A stretch of DNA of 64,000 nt from Weissella fangxianensis (GTDB lineage Bacteria > Bacillota > Bacilli > Lactobacillales > Lactobacillaceae). The DNA is taken from assembly GCF_024718545.1 (NCBI RefSeq), contig NZ_JAMXDB010000005.1:1-64000 (forward strand), read 5' to 3'. The position numbers were made by a program, and so were the translations under genes. Position 1 is the stretch's first letter, and each line of letters starts with the position of its first letter. A model generated the notes under the pieces. The model was not told the origin of the DNA and did not search any database. It saw only the letters and a list, made by a program, of their open reading frames with translations. Of this stretch, positions 49,757 through 58,783 are shown one piece after another.

Positions 49757-50635
49757 TTAAACACCTCCTTCTTCAGCTGCTGCAGCTAAACTACCAACAT
49801 AATTTTCGTATAAACTACCAACTGCTTGTTGGAATTCATCAAATGTACCAAATGTATCGGTAATTGCCCGTTGCTCATAAATTAAAATCGTATCTTCTTT
49901 AGAATAATTCAAAATCTGCGTATTATTTTCAGCAATCAAGGCTGGCACTGTTTGCGCCTTCGCATCAGCTGAATCGAGCTGCTTTAAACGTTCCTTCAAA
50001 ACTTCACGTTGCTCAGACTGACCACGATTACCAAATAAGCCACCACGTTCTTCAGATGATGACAATTGCGCCAAAAGTTGCGTACGTTCAGCATCACGTT
50101 GGTTTTGTTCATCCACGACTTTTTGCAAGGTTTCATTCGCACGCGTCGTATCTTCAATTACTTGTGAATTATAACGTTGACCATGTGCTGATAGTTCAAC
50201 TGCTTTCTCTAATTTTTCATACTCATCATCATTAAAAATAAATTTAACCGCCAAGGGATCTAGAATACCAAAATGGCGACGATCCCACCAGTTTCCAAAG
50301 TACAGCTGGAAAACACCTAGTTGGGTTTCTTCATAATAAAAGAAAGGAAATTTTTCAGACAAATAGTTGATTAACTTTTGTCCTAGATGATGACTTAATT
50401 CATCTTTCATATCGTCTACCAAAACTGCCAATGGGCGATTTGTTTCTGTTTCAGACTTTTGACGTACTTTTAAATCATACTTTTGGCTATCTAATAACTC
50501 ATATATCTGTCGGTCGTCCCCCGCAACAACCGCTGATTGAATACTAGTTAAATAATCTAGTTTCGTCTGCAACTTTTGTTGTAACACGGATTGATTCGAC
50601 GGTAAATCTGTCTGAATGTATGGCGTACTTTCCAT
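49757..50635 (-). CDS. Unrecognised coiled-coil protein of a three-gene chromosomal cluster
   Basis: This is a 292-aa protein with an N-terminal domain (about 1-150) and a Gln/Glu/Arg-rich coiled coil (about 150-230), including a Gly/Ser-rich break (SSSEERGGLFGNRGQ). First gene of the cluster downstream of glnA's terminator. The coiled coil is superficially SbcC-like, but no ATPase motif is present. Function unknown. Confidence 0.65.
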   Translation of the reverse strand: MESTPYIQTDLPSNQSVLQQKLQTKLDYLTSIQSAVVAGDDRQIYELLDSQKYDLKVRQKSETETNRPLAVLVDDMKDELSHHLGQKLINYLSEKFPFFYYEETQLGVFQLYFGNWWDRRHFGILDPLAVKFIFNDDEYEKLEKAVELSAHGQRYNSQVIEDTTRANETLQKVVDEQNQRDAERTQLLAQLSSSEERGGLFGNRGQSEQREVLKERLKQLDSADAKAQTVPALIAENNTQILNYSKEDTILIYEQRAITDTFGTFDEFQQAVGSLYENYVGSLAAAAEEGGV

Positions 50636-50725
50636 CTCAACCCCTCCTATTTTTATAATAATTGATAAATTGATTAAATTTAGCTATTAAAATAATAGCC
50701 TACTACTATCATACAACCTAAACTT

Positions 50726-50765
50726 AAAAAACAGCGTAACTTGTGTACAAGTTAGCGCTGTTTTT
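50726..50765. terminator. Terminator of the glnRA operon
   Basis: AAAACAGCG and CGCTGTTTT flank an inner AACTTGT/ACAAGTT stem, with T runs on both strands; 18 nt after the glnA stop. Confidence 0.85.
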
Positions 50766-50782
50766 ATAAGTTTTTAACAATT

Positions 50783-52129
50783 TTAGTACTGTTCTAGATA
50801 AGTATCAATTTCCCACTGCGAAACTTCACGACGGTAGGCTTGATACTCAAGACGTTTAGCATCGATAAATGTACGTCCCATATGCTTACCAAGGGCTGCC
50901 ATAACAATTTCGTCTTCTTCTAGCTTATTAACTGCTTCGAATAGCGTATCAGGTAGGTCGGTAATACCAGCACGACGGCGCTCCGCTTCATCCATCAAAT
51001 AGATGTTACGATCCACTGCATGTTTTGGTTCTAACTTATGCTCAATACCATCTAACCCTGCTCCCAAGATAGCAGCGAATGCCAAATATGGATTTGCTGT
51101 AGGATCAACAGAACGTAATTCGAGACGGGTAGAGTTACCACGTGATGATGGCACACGAACCATAGGTGAACGATTTGAACCTGACCAAGCAATATAAACA
51201 GGTGCTTCATAACCAGGTGTTAGACGCTTATATGAATTAACTGTTGGATTAGTAATAGCCGTATAGTTAGCCGCATGTGCTAAGATACCACCCAAGAAGT
51301 GGTATGCCGTATCAGATAATTGCAACTCACCGTTTTCATCATAGAAAACATTACCATCATCAGTGAACAAAGACATGTTAACGTGCATACCATTACCATT
51401 GATACCTGAAATTGGCTTTGGTAAGAAGGTTGCATACAAACCATGCTTACGTGCAATGGTCTTAACAATCATCTTAAATGTTTGAATATTATCAGCAGCA
51501 TCTAATGCATCAGCATATTTAAAGTCAACCTCATGCTGACCTGGTGCAACTTCGTGGTGCGCAGCTTCTACTTCAAAGCCCATCTTTTCCATTTCAAGCA
51601 CGATTTCACGACGAGTGTTTTCTCCCATGTCTAATGGTGCTAAATCAAAATAGCCACCCTTATCATTTAGGTTCATCGTTGGCTTACCATTTTGATCCAT
51701 CTTCAACAAGAAAAACTCAGGCTCAGTACCCAGGTTAAACTTTGTATAACCATCAGCTTCCATTTGCTTCAAAACACGCTTTAAGTTATTACGTGGATCT
51801 CCTTCAAATGGCTCACGATCCGCTGTATAAATATCGGCAATTAGACGAGCAACTTTACCACCATGTTCGTCAGTTGCCCATGGGAAAATCATAAATGTGT
51901 CTAAATCCGGATAAAGGTACATATCTGATTCTTCAATACGCACAAACCCTTCGATGGATGAGCCATCAAACATTAGTTTGTTAGCTAAAACCTTCTCTAA
52001 TTGAGATACTGGCACCTCAACGTTCTTAATGTTGCCAAATACGTCTGAAAATTGTAAACGTAAAAACTCAACTTTTTCATCAGCAATTTTCTGTCGAATA
52101 TCATCTTTTGTGTATGCTCTACGTGCCAT
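50783..52129 (-). CDS. glnA: Glutamine synthetase, type I
   Basis: This 448-aa protein makes glutamine from glutamate, ammonia and ATP. It has the GSI landmarks: [23 protein letters not shown], the ATP site GNGMHVN, and NRSPMVRVP with [18 protein letters not shown]. It lacks the adenylylation loop of enterobacterial enzymes, as in the feedback-regulated GSI-alpha of Firmicutes. In an operon with glnR, 33 nt downstream. Confidence 0.97.
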   Translation of the reverse strand: MARRAYTKDDIRQKIADEKVEFLRLQFSDVFGNIKNVEVPVSQLEKVLANKLMFDGSSIEGFVRIEESDMYLYPDLDTFMIFPWATDEHGGKVARLIADIYTADREPFEGDPRNNLKRVLKQMEADGYTKFNLGTEPEFFLLKMDQNGKPTMNLNDKGGYFDLAPLDMGENTRREIVLEMEKMGFEVEAAHHEVAPGQHEVDFKYADALDAADNIQTFKMIVKTIARKHGLYATFLPKPISGINGNGMHVNMSLFTDDGNVFYDENGELQLSDTAYHFLGGILAHAANYTAITNPTVNSYKRLTPGYEAPVYIAWSGSNRSPMVRVPSSRGNSTRLELRSVDPTANPYLAFAAILGAGLDGIEHKLEPKHAVDRNIYLMDEAERRRAGITDLPDTLFEAVNKLEEDEIVMAALGKHMGRTFIDAKRLEYQAYRREVSQWEIDTYLEQY

Positions 52130-52162
52130 CGTTCAATTCTCCTTTATACTATAAAAACACTC

Positions 52163-52507
52163 TTAAAATTTTTGTTTTCCGTTAAGCCGTCCGATATTTA
52201 ACAACTCATCAGCTAACATATGACGTAAACTTTCCTCCGAAGGTTCTTTCGTATGCTTTCTTTGTTGCTTTTGGTCAACTTCATGAATCTCAGCAACGGT
52301 ATACCCAGCATCCAAATATTCAGCAATTTGGAGCAAACGATCGACATCGTCCAATGAAAAACGACGCTGTTTACCTGCCCCTCTTTGAGGCTCAATCAAC
52401 CCTTGCTGGTCATAATAACGTACTTGACGATCTGACAAACCTGTTAATTCCCGCACAACGCTCATTGGTAAGACAGCTAAATCACGTCGTAATTCTCGTT
52501 CACTCAT
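52163..52507 (-). CDS. glnR: GlnR nitrogen regulator (MerR family)
   Basis: This 114-aa protein has the MerR-type DNA-binding domain (SVVRELTGLSDRQVRYYDQQGLIEPQR) and a C-terminal tail that in B. subtilis senses feedback-inhibited glutamine synthetase. Represses its own operon when glutamine is plentiful. GGGAGGT precedes the ATG. Confidence 0.95.
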   Translation of the reverse strand: MSERELRRDLAVLPMSVVRELTGLSDRQVRYYDQQGLIEPQRGAGKQRRFSLDDVDRLLQIAEYLDAGYTVAEIHEVDQKQQRKHTKEPSEESLRHMLADELLNIGRLNGKQKF

Positions 52508-52566
52508 ATCACTGACCTCCCTATGACTAGCATATTACCACGCTCGTGCGCGTTGGTGATCATCAA

Positions 52567-52583
52567 TGTCACCTATTCTAACA
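52567..52583 (-). promoter_or_regulatory. GlnR operator upstream of glnRA
   Basis: On the minus strand TGTTAGAATAGGTGACA fits the GlnR/TnrA consensus TGTNAN7TNACA exactly. It lies 60 bp upstream of glnR and overlaps the last codons of miaA. The inner TAGAAT preceded by TGT could serve as the -10, so binding would block transcription directly. Confidence 0.8.
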
Positions 52584-53496
52584 TGAAGTCAGTTAATTGG
52601 TCTATGATTTGGTCTAACTGCGCTGGTTGTTGTACTAAGTCATACCAGTGAATATCATGGAACTGGTTGTTAAACCAAGTCATTTGGCGTTTCGCATAAC
52701 GACGTGAGGCCCGTTTTAATTTTACCACTGCCTCGTCATAAGTGGCAGTGCCATTAAGATATCCAAATAATTCTTTATAACCAATGGCACGTTTAGCCGT
52801 GCTCTCATCAGGTAGGTGGTAAACTAGTTTCGCTTCATCCAAAATACCTGACGCCATCATGTTATCGACCCGTTGATTGATGCGTTCATACAACAATGGA
52901 CGATCTGTTGTTAAACCGATAATCAGGGCATCATATTGACGGTTAGGTTCAGGTTGTAACGATGAAAAAGGCTGTCCAGTATGAGTACTAACTAATAACG
53001 CTCGTACTAAACGCCGAATTTGTCCTGGTAAAATGCGCGTTTCACTTACTGAATCAACTTTTTTTAGAGCATCTCGGAGAACCTGTTCTCCCTCCGTATG
53101 AGCAACTGTTGTCCAATGTTGCACAAAATCAGGATCATCAATATCCGGTGTCTGTGCTAAAGGCCGGTCTCCCAATAAAGCTTGTACGTAAAACCCAGTT
53201 CCCCCAACTAATATTGGCAGTTTTCCACGACTGCTAATATCAGCAATTGCTTCTTGTGCCGCCGTCACAAACTTTGCTGCTGAATAATTTTCATCGGCAT
53301 CGGCAATGTCAATTAAGTGATGTGGGACTGCTGCTTGTTCCACCGACGTTGCCTTAGCTGTCCCAATATTTAAGCCACGATAAATTTGCATTGAATCACC
53401 GGATACGATTTCACCATCAAACTTTTGGGCTAATTTGATGGACAATGCTGTCTTCCCAACAGCGGTCGGACCGACAATAACAACAATTTTTTGCAT
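52573..53496 (-). CDS. miaA: tRNA dimethylallyltransferase
   Basis: This 307-aa enzyme adds the dimethylallyl group to A37 of tRNAs reading UNN codons. P-loop GPTAVGKT at residues 8-15, then SGDSMQIYRGLNIGTAK and LVGGTGFYVQALL, and the C-terminal RRYAKRQMTWF. Located before glnR, as in many Firmicutes. Confidence 0.96.
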   Translation of the reverse strand: MQKIVVIVGPTAVGKTALSIKLAQKFDGEIVSGDSMQIYRGLNIGTAKATSVEQAAVPHHLIDIADADENYSAAKFVTAAQEAIADISSRGKLPILVGGTGFYVQALLGDRPLAQTPDIDDPDFVQHWTTVAHTEGEQVLRDALKKVDSVSETRILPGQIRRLVRALLVSTHTGQPFSSLQPEPNRQYDALIIGLTTDRPLLYERINQRVDNMMASGILDEAKLVYHLPDESTAKRAIGYKELFGYLNGTATYDEAVVKLKRASRRYAKRQMTWFNNQFHDIHWYDLVQQPAQLDQIIDQLTDFMLE

Positions 53497-53504
53497 AATT
53501 AATT

Positions 53505-54134
53505 CTATTTCCTTTTTCGATACTTCAGTGCTTGTTTGATATCATCAGTAATAATGGCCGAAACATTGAGATGCATCAATAGTCCCGTCACACTTGGACG
53601 GTTGATCGTCCACCAATAGGTTGGCAACCACCATGGTGATAATAGTCGTAAGGGAGCATAACGATAATCTAAGTTGACTTGTTGAATAATTTTATCTTTT
53701 GCTAATCGCCAGCAAAGTCGGTTGGGATAATGTCGCAAATAGCCAATTGGTATGCGCTTATCTAATGCCCGCCATTCACGCAATGGTTGCTCCCAAAATG
53801 ATTGCAACATCAGTTGATTCGATACCCCAGCAGCTTGCAACTGCTTGTATAGCTCTTTTGCGCCGTCACGACCCTTTAATTCAATCAACAAAAAGCCATC
53901 GTAGTGCGATGCTTTGATTAAGGCCAGAAAATCCTTAAAAGTTGGTAAATTCTTGGTTTCTTCTGCGTTTATATCGTGCTTTAAAACCAACCGCTGGTTA
54001 GCCAGTTGGACATCAAGTTCTAAGCCCTCGGCGTCCATATCGATTGCCCGTTGAAAGGCGGCCAAAGAGTTTTCTTTTGTGCCACGATCATGGACACCAC
54101 GGTGGGCAATAATAGTTTTTTTTGGTAAATGCAT
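53505..54134 (-). CDS. Glycerophosphodiester phosphodiesterase family protein
   Basis: This 209-aa protein has IIAHRGVHDRGTKENS, EGLELDVQLANQRLVLKHD and LLIELKG, the GDPD active-site pattern with the two His and acidic residues. It is short for the family. It probably hydrolyses glycerophosphodiesters from lipids or teichoic acid; no signal peptide, so cytoplasmic. Confidence 0.85.
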   Translation of the reverse strand: MHLPKKTIIAHRGVHDRGTKENSLAAFQRAIDMDAEGLELDVQLANQRLVLKHDINAEETKNLPTFKDFLALIKASHYDGFLLIELKGRDGAKELYKQLQAAGVSNQLMLQSFWEQPLREWRALDKRIPIGYLRHYPNRLCWRLAKDKIIQQVNLDYRYAPLRLLSPWWLPTYWWTINRPSVTGLLMHLNVSAIITDDIKQALKYRKRK

Positions 54135-54207
54135 TTTAACACCTCTATTTATTAAATGCTGTTAAATATGTTAAAATAGTTATAGTAAAAGTTTGGAGGA
54201 TCATCGT

Positions 54208-54390
54208 ATGAAAAAATTTGGGGTCGGCGTCCTTACCGGCGTTGCAAGTACCGTTGCAGCCGCAGCAACAGCTGCTGTCACTTTCCACAAGGTTGCCGTT
54301 AAACCGGTTATCGATGAAGAAGAAAAATTCGAAGAAACTGAGCGTAAGTCTGCTCGCAAAGCTGCCCAATCACACGGTAGCCGTTTCTAA
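54208..54390 (+). CDS. DUF3042 family protein
   Basis: This is a 60-aa protein with an N-terminal membrane segment (FGVGVLTGVASTVAAAATAAVTF) and a charged C-terminus (EEEKFEETERKSARKAA), matching DUF3042. GGAGG lies 8 nt upstream of the ATG at 54208. Function unknown; conserved in Lactobacillales. Confidence 0.85.
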   Translation: MKKFGVGVLTGVASTVAAAATAAVTFHKVAVKPVIDEEEKFEETERKSARKAAQSHGSRF

Positions 54391-54407
54391 TAACTACATG
54401 ATAACAA

Positions 54408-54471
54408 AAAACCAGCTAAATGGTGTATTAACCTTTGATTGATAAGATTAATGCATCATCGAGCTGGTTTT
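54408..54471. terminator. Bidirectional terminator between DUF3042 and rhodanese genes
   Basis: AAAACCAGCT and AGCTGGTTTT form a 10-bp stem with a long loop; the + strand side is followed by ATTTTTATT and the minus side by TTGTTATC. Confidence 0.7.
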
Positions 54472-54475
54472 ATTT

Positions 54476-54880
54476 TTATTGATTAGACTTTACTTTACCC
54501 TTGTAATCAGCAAAGCCATTTTTCAAGACATACACTTGATCGTAGCCATCTTTTTTCAAGATATTTGCCATACGAGCAGCAACTTGCATATTTTCATCAT
54601 ACAAAAAGACTGGCTTGTCTTTACGAAGAGCCGCATGATTTTCTTTCAACATCACATATTGAATATTACGTGCGCCAAAAACATGTTTTGATCTAAACTT
54701 GGCTGGTTCACGGATATCAACGATGTCATAGCCGTGACTTTGTGACTCAAAGTCCTCAGATAAAAGTACAGTAGCAGATTTCTTTAACAAACTGTTTGTC
54801 CACAACTTGTTACCAACATACCACAAAAACCAAAGTAAAATAATCGTAAATAGCGTTATCCACATGCTATAATTCCCCAT
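54476..54880 (-). CDS. Membrane-anchored rhodanese-like protein lacking the catalytic Cys
   Basis: This 134-aa protein (YqhL-like) has one N-terminal membrane helix (about 7-22) and a rhodanese domain (YDIVDIREPAKFRSKHVFGARNI, then PVFLYDENMQVAARMANIL). The residue at the usual catalytic Cys is Asp95, so sulfur transfer is unlikely. It is probably a binding or scaffold domain. Neighbourhood with glcK matches the yqhL position in other Firmicutes. Confidence 0.88.
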   Translation of the reverse strand: MGNYSMWITLFTIILLWFLWYVGNKLWTNSLLKKSATVLLSEDFESQSHGYDIVDIREPAKFRSKHVFGARNIQYVMLKENHAALRKDKPVFLYDENMQVAARMANILKKDGYDQVYVLKNGFADYKGKVKSNQ

Positions 54881-54963
54881 TTCTTAACTCATACTTATCA
54901 CATCATATCAAAAATTCCATCAGAAATCTTTTCTAAAAATATAATTAATACATTTTTACACAA

Positions 54964-54998
54964 AAAGCCTGAGACATTTACTTTTGTCCCAGGCCTTT
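54964..54998 (-). terminator. Terminator of the LysM-CHAP gene
   Basis: On the minus strand AAAGGCCTGGGACAA pairs with TGTCTCAGGCTTT (one mismatch), followed by TTTGTG. The stem sequence (CTGGGACAAAA) recalls the repeated GTTGGGACAAAA arm at 3336. Confidence 0.7.
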
Positions 54999-55039
54999 CT
55001 GCTTTAAATTACTGCTCATTTATTATTTAAGGGTAATAA

Positions 55040-55891
55040 TTAATGGATGAATGTCAAACCTGAAGCAGAAATTGTACGTGTATGATAAGCCATACCTGCA
55101 TAATTACCTTCAGAAATTGTGATTGAATCACCATTAACTGAGTCAACGACAGCAACGTGTCCCAAAGCACCAGCACCTTGAGAACCTGCACCAAAGACAA
55201 CTACTGAACCAGTTGATGGTTGACCATCAACTGTACGTCCGGCAGCAGCGGCAGATGCGCCCCATCCAGAAGCATTTCCCCAGTTGTTACCAACCCATGA
55301 TAGCGCATTTTTAACAAACCATGTGCATTGTCCGGCTGGGTATGAATTACCAGCTGTACTGTAAGTTGGTGCAGCGTGTGTTGCCGTTAACACAGTAGTT
55401 GGTTGTACTGTTGATGTCGCAGCAGTCTTTTCTACTTTTTGAGTTTGTGTATCTGCTTTTTGAGCTTGAGTGTCGGCACTCTTAGCAGTGGCTTCAGCAT
55501 TGACCTTAGTGTCATCAGCCTTAGGTGCAACATTTGTGTTAGTTGCTGTGGCTGCTGAAGCGTCTAACTTCAAAGTTTCGCCAACATGGATTGAATTAAC
55601 GTCTGACACACCATTGGCAGATGCAATTTCGTCAACTGATAAATCTGTTGCAGAAGCAATTGTTGAAAGTGTATCACCTGATTGAACAGTGTATTCCTTA
55701 CCAGCTGTTAGCAAAACTGATTTAACATCATCAACAGTCTTTGCACGCCATGAAGCATGTGTATCATTACTGTCATTTGTTTCATCAGCAGAAACAGTCG
55801 TAGTTTGTGTCATAGGCAAAATTGCAGCGGCAGCAGCAGTAGCAGCGGCAATAAGCCAACCCTTGTTTGAACGTTGTACATTTGAAGTCAT
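55040..55891 (-). CDS. Secreted LysM-CHAP peptidoglycan hydrolase
   Basis: This is a 283-aa protein: signal peptide (about 1-35, ending VSA-DE), one LysM wall-binding domain (about 67-109, YTVQSGDTLSTIASATDLSVDEIA), an Ala/Thr/Lys linker with ADTQAQKADTQTQK repeats, and a C-terminal CHAP amidase/endopeptidase (about 180-283) with Cys in PAGQCTWFV and His in GALGHVAVV. ATG 55891 follows AAGGGGA. A probable cell-separation or growth autolysin; a WalR-type box upstream supports this. Confidence 0.9.
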   Translation of the reverse strand: MTSNVQRSNKGWLIAAATAAAAAILPMTQTTTVSADETNDSNDTHASWRAKTVDDVKSVLLTAGKEYTVQSGDTLSTIASATDLSVDEIASANGVSDVNSIHVGETLKLDASAATATNTNVAPKADDTKVNAEATAKSADTQAQKADTQTQKVEKTAATSTVQPTTVLTATHAAPTYSTAGNSYPAGQCTWFVKNALSWVGNNWGNASGWGASAAAAGRTVDGQPSTGSVVVFGAGSQGAGALGHVAVVDSVNGDSITISEGNYAGMAYHTRTISASGLTFIH

Positions 55892-55937
55892 TTGTTTATT
55901 CCCCTTGATTTGTGATTGCTCTCTCAGCGATGTTTTT

Positions 55938-55970
55938 ATAATAGCAAACTGATTTAACATCCGAGTTACA
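55938..55970 (-). promoter_or_regulatory. Promoter with WalR-type box
   Basis: On the minus strand TGTAAC-TCGGA-TGTTAA (55970-55954) fits the WalR (YycF) consensus TGTWAH-N5-TGTWAH exactly. An extended -10 TGCTATTAT (TATTAT at 55943-55938) follows at 10 bp, so the box overlaps the -35 position, typical of activation. WalRK controls wall hydrolases in Firmicutes. Confidence 0.65.
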
Positions 55971-56112
55971 TTGATATAACAGTATTTTAATAAAAATTTA
56001 GGGTTTTCCTGTTATTCACAAATTTACTTATTCACAAAAATGTTGATACACCAACGTTTCCAAACAAATTTTAAAGACTTCATTAAGAATAATATGTCTT
56101 CTTTACAAAAAA

Positions 56113-56141
56113 ATAATTTGTAACAAAATGTTACAAATTAT
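56113..56141 (-). terminator. Terminator of glcK
   Basis: ATAATTTGTAACA and TGTTACAAATTAT form a perfect 13-bp stem with a 3-nt loop, followed on the minus strand by seven T; 13 nt after the glcK stop. Confidence 0.88.
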
Positions 56142-56153
56142 CCAAAGTTTTTT

Positions 56154-57128
56154 TTAATTTTCAGCTTGTGCTTGCAATGCCAAAGAAGCAGCACCATAAG
56201 CACCAGCATCATTACCTAATTCAGCTAGTTTCAATTCCGTCACATGACGTGTCATCTTGAAAGCAAAATCATTGAAATTCTTCTTTACTCGAGTAAGTAA
56301 GAAATCACCTGCTGCTGACACACCGCCACCAATAACGATTGCTGATGGGTTCAACAAATTAGCAATATTTGCCGTTGCCAAGCCAAGGTAAAATGCCACC
56401 TTATCAACGACTTCATTAGCTAGGTAATCACCTTCCTTAGCGAGATCAAACACTATTTTTGATGTTATTTCTTCACCATTTGACACCATCGCTTTTAACT
56501 TTGAATCACCAGCATAAGCATCAGCATAATCATGTGCTAAGTGAACGACCCCAGTAGCAGATGCATATTGCTCTAAGCAACCATAGTTACCACAAGTACA
56601 CTGGTACCCACCAGGCTCAACGATCATATGTCCAACTTCACCAGCAGCACCCTTAGCCCCATGAATCATTTTTCCTTCATTGACTAAGCCACCACCAACG
56701 CCTGTGCCAAGCGTCACAAAGACAACTTCCGGTTGATTGTTACCAGCACCACGCCATTGCTCACCTAATGCGGCTGCATTGGCATCATTATCAACTGCGA
56801 CCGGGAACCCTAAGCCAGTCTCTAAATCGGCCTTAACATTTTGTGATTCTTTCCAATTCAGGTTAAAGGCACCTTGGACGGTACCGTCTTTTTCATTAAC
56901 AGTTCCTGGCGTTCCCATACCAACACCAATAATACGTTCTTTATCTAATTGATACAGATCAAGATGATAGTTAATTGAATCAATAATATCAGGAACAATG
57001 TGACTACCCTCATCAAGGATATTGGTTTGAATAGACCATTTTTGTTGAATATCACCAGTTGCAGTCATAATTGCAAACTTAATTGTGGTACCACCTAAAT
57101 CAATCCCGATTAATTTATCTTTCGCCAT
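56154..57128 (-). CDS. glcK: Glucokinase, ROK family
   Basis: This 324-aa protein phosphorylates glucose to glucose 6-phosphate. It has GIDLGGTTIKFAIM (ATP), GVGMGTPG, DNDANAAALGEQWRGAG, GTGVGGGLV and the zinc site CTCGNYGCLEQYAS. A cre site and promoters lie upstream. Terminates at a strong hairpin. Confidence 0.95.
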   Translation of the reverse strand: MAKDKLIGIDLGGTTIKFAIMTATGDIQQKWSIQTNILDEGSHIVPDIIDSINYHLDLYQLDKERIIGVGMGTPGTVNEKDGTVQGAFNLNWKESQNVKADLETGLGFPVAVDNDANAAALGEQWRGAGNNQPEVVFVTLGTGVGGGLVNEGKMIHGAKGAAGEVGHMIVEPGGYQCTCGNYGCLEQYASATGVVHLAHDYADAYAGDSKLKAMVSNGEEITSKIVFDLAKEGDYLANEVVDKVAFYLGLATANIANLLNPSAIVIGGGVSAAGDFLLTRVKKNFNDFAFKMTRHVTELKLAELGNDAGAYGAASLALQAQAEN

Positions 57129-57184
57129 GACTTAAAACCTCTTTTTCAAAAAAATATTATAAAATCTCCAACGCTTTCAAGACC

Positions 57185-57235
57185 ATTATACCGGTAACGC
57201 AGACATTATACAATAGGTTTGTGAAACCGTTTACA
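57185..57235 (-). promoter_or_regulatory. glcK promoter and cre site
   Basis: TGAAACCGTTTACA (57222-57235) fits the CcpA consensus TGWAANCGNTNWCA exactly. Downstream on the minus strand are TTGTAT (57213-57208) and TATAAT (57190-57185), 17 bp apart; a second TATAAT is at 57210-57205. The cre lies at the upstream edge of the promoter, next to the yqgQ stop. Confidence 0.7.
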
Positions 57236-57237
57236 AA

Positions 57238-57456
57238 TTATTTTGTTGATTCAATCCCTTGGCGTCGTTCTTCCATCTCATGCTCATGGGTTAATACTAA
57301 TTTCACTTGCGCATATCTTTTGTTTTCTAGTAAGCCCGCCTTATATAAATTATCAACTTCAATGGCGGCCAATTCAATGTCCCACAAACGGTTACCCAAG
57401 TGAATGTAAATATCGTATTTTTTCAGTAATTGTAAAACATCTAAAAAAGTTTTCAT
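57238..57456 (-). CDS. yqgQ: YqgQ-family protein (DUF910)
   Basis: This is a 72-aa protein (MKTFLDVLQLLKKYDIYIHLGNRLWDIELAAIEVDNLYKAGLL), the complete DUF910 pattern. Usually encoded between rhomboid yqgP and glcK in Firmicutes, as here. Biochemical role unknown. Confidence 0.92.
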   Translation of the reverse strand: MKTFLDVLQLLKKYDIYIHLGNRLWDIELAAIEVDNLYKAGLLENKRYAQVKLVLTHEHEMEERRQGIESTK

Positions 57457-57473
57457 GTTTCTTACTCCTCAAT

Positions 57474-58151
57474 TTAGCGAATGCTTAAACCGACTGTTAG
57501 TAGAATGCCAATATAAACGATCAGCGCCAACGCAGCCACTATGACTTGTTTATTTGATGCCTGACTTTTTTTCAACAAAAGTGGTGCAAGTAAAAAGCCC
57601 CCAGCTAAGCCACCAATATGGGCACTAATTGCAATATTCGATCCACCAATAACAGGTATTAAGGACAGTATAACAAATAAGCCTAACGTCTTCGCTTGCG
57701 CTAACCAAAATCCCTGTTTGTCCAACAATCCCATTAGAAAAATCATCCCAAACAAACCAAAAATTCCACCGGAAGCACCAGCAGATATTGCATTAGCGGA
57801 TCCAAAGGCTAGTGAATTCAAACTACCCAGTCCAACAGCAGCTATGTAGCCGATCAAATATCGCACACTGCCAAAATATTGTTCTAATAGTCGGCCAACA
57901 TAATACAGTGTAATCATATTAAGCACCAAATGCATTAGCGTTACATGGAGAAAGCCTGCGGTAATCACCCGCCACCACTGGCCCATGTACACAACTGCCG
58001 GTTTAAACATTGCCCCTAGTTGATAGAGCGCGGGAGTTGATACCGCCATTTGACCACTGATGATGACTTCGCCAATAAAAATGACGACCATTAATATAAT
58101 TAGTGAAACAGTTATTGGTGCTTGTTGCCAACTTATTTTAAAATTTCTCAT
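57474..58151 (-). CDS. Rhomboid family intramembrane serine protease
   Basis: This 225-aa protein has about six to seven membrane helices. Catalytic Ser is in AGASGGIFG and His in SAHIGGLAGG; HLVLNM of the second helix is conserved. It matches the core of B. subtilis YqgP (GluP) without the extra N-terminal domain and TPR part. Its start overlaps the fthC stop by 4 bp. Confidence 0.92.
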   Translation of the reverse strand: MRNFKISWQQAPITVSLIILMVVIFIGEVIISGQMAVSTPALYQLGAMFKPAVVYMGQWWRVITAGFLHVTLMHLVLNMITLYYVGRLLEQYFGSVRYLIGYIAAVGLGSLNSLAFGSANAISAGASGGIFGLFGMIFLMGLLDKQGFWLAQAKTLGLFVILSLIPVIGGSNIAISAHIGGLAGGFLLAPLLLKKSQASNKQVIVAALALIVYIGILLTVGLSIR

Positions 58152-58705
58152 TTGGATTCCTTATCTAATACAATTACCTGATCAACGAGCTGATCTGTTG
58201 CTTCAACTGACCAAGTTGGTTGTTCATATAAATTTTTTGTAATGGTTGTGGCAACCTTGGTTGCGGTAGTCTTTGGTAGCCAACGATCATAATAACCACC
58301 ACCAAAACCAATTCGATCACCAGTTGGTGTAAAAGCAAGTCCCGGGACCAAAACAAAATCAACGTCATCTGGTGAAACAACTCGACCACCAACCGGCTCC
58401 AACATACCAAATTTATGGCGAGCATAAACTGTATCTTGGTCGATTGTTGTAAATTCCATCTGTCGTTGTGGTAACACTCGCGGTAAGACGACTGTTTTGT
58501 TTTGCAATAATGCAATTTGAATTAATAATTCAGTGGATAACTCTTCATCTTGTGACATCGTTAACGCAACTACTTGTGCCTGCTCCCAAGTTGACAAAGC
58601 CGTCACCTTTTTGACCATGTTTTGCATCAGGTAAGTTTGCATCATTTCAGTCATCCCCGCCAAGTTAGCTAAAGCCTGCTCGCGAATTACTAGTTTTGTT
58701 GTCAT
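58148..58705 (-). CDS. 5-formyltetrahydrofolate cyclo-ligase
   Basis: This 185-aa enzyme converts 5-formyl-THF to methenyl-THF. It shows the family end motif GDRIGFGGGYYDRWLP and the middle VLPRVLPQRQMEF. The ATG at 58705 follows GGAGGAA; the upstream in-frame start at 58732 is not supported. Forms an operon with the rhomboid and yqgQ. Confidence 0.93.
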   Translation of the reverse strand: MTTKLVIREQALANLAGMTEMMQTYLMQNMVKKVTALSTWEQAQVVALTMSQDEELSTELLIQIALLQNKTVVLPRVLPQRQMEFTTIDQDTVYARHKFGMLEPVGGRVVSPDDVDFVLVPGLAFTPTGDRIGFGGGYYDRWLPKTTATKVATTITKNLYEQPTWSVEATDQLVDQVIVLDKESK

Positions 58706-58723
58706 ATTTCCTCCATACAATAA

Positions 58724-58773
58724 AAGCACCAAATGTTATCCCGCTCTTAATGATTGGTTGTCATTTGGTGCTT
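58724..58773 (-). terminator. Terminator of the class B PBP gene
   Basis: AAGCACCAAATG and CATTTGGTGCTT form a perfect 12-bp stem with a 26-nt loop, followed on the minus strand by TTTATTG; 11 nt after the PBP stop. Confidence 0.82.
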
Positions 58774-58783
58774 CCATTATAAA

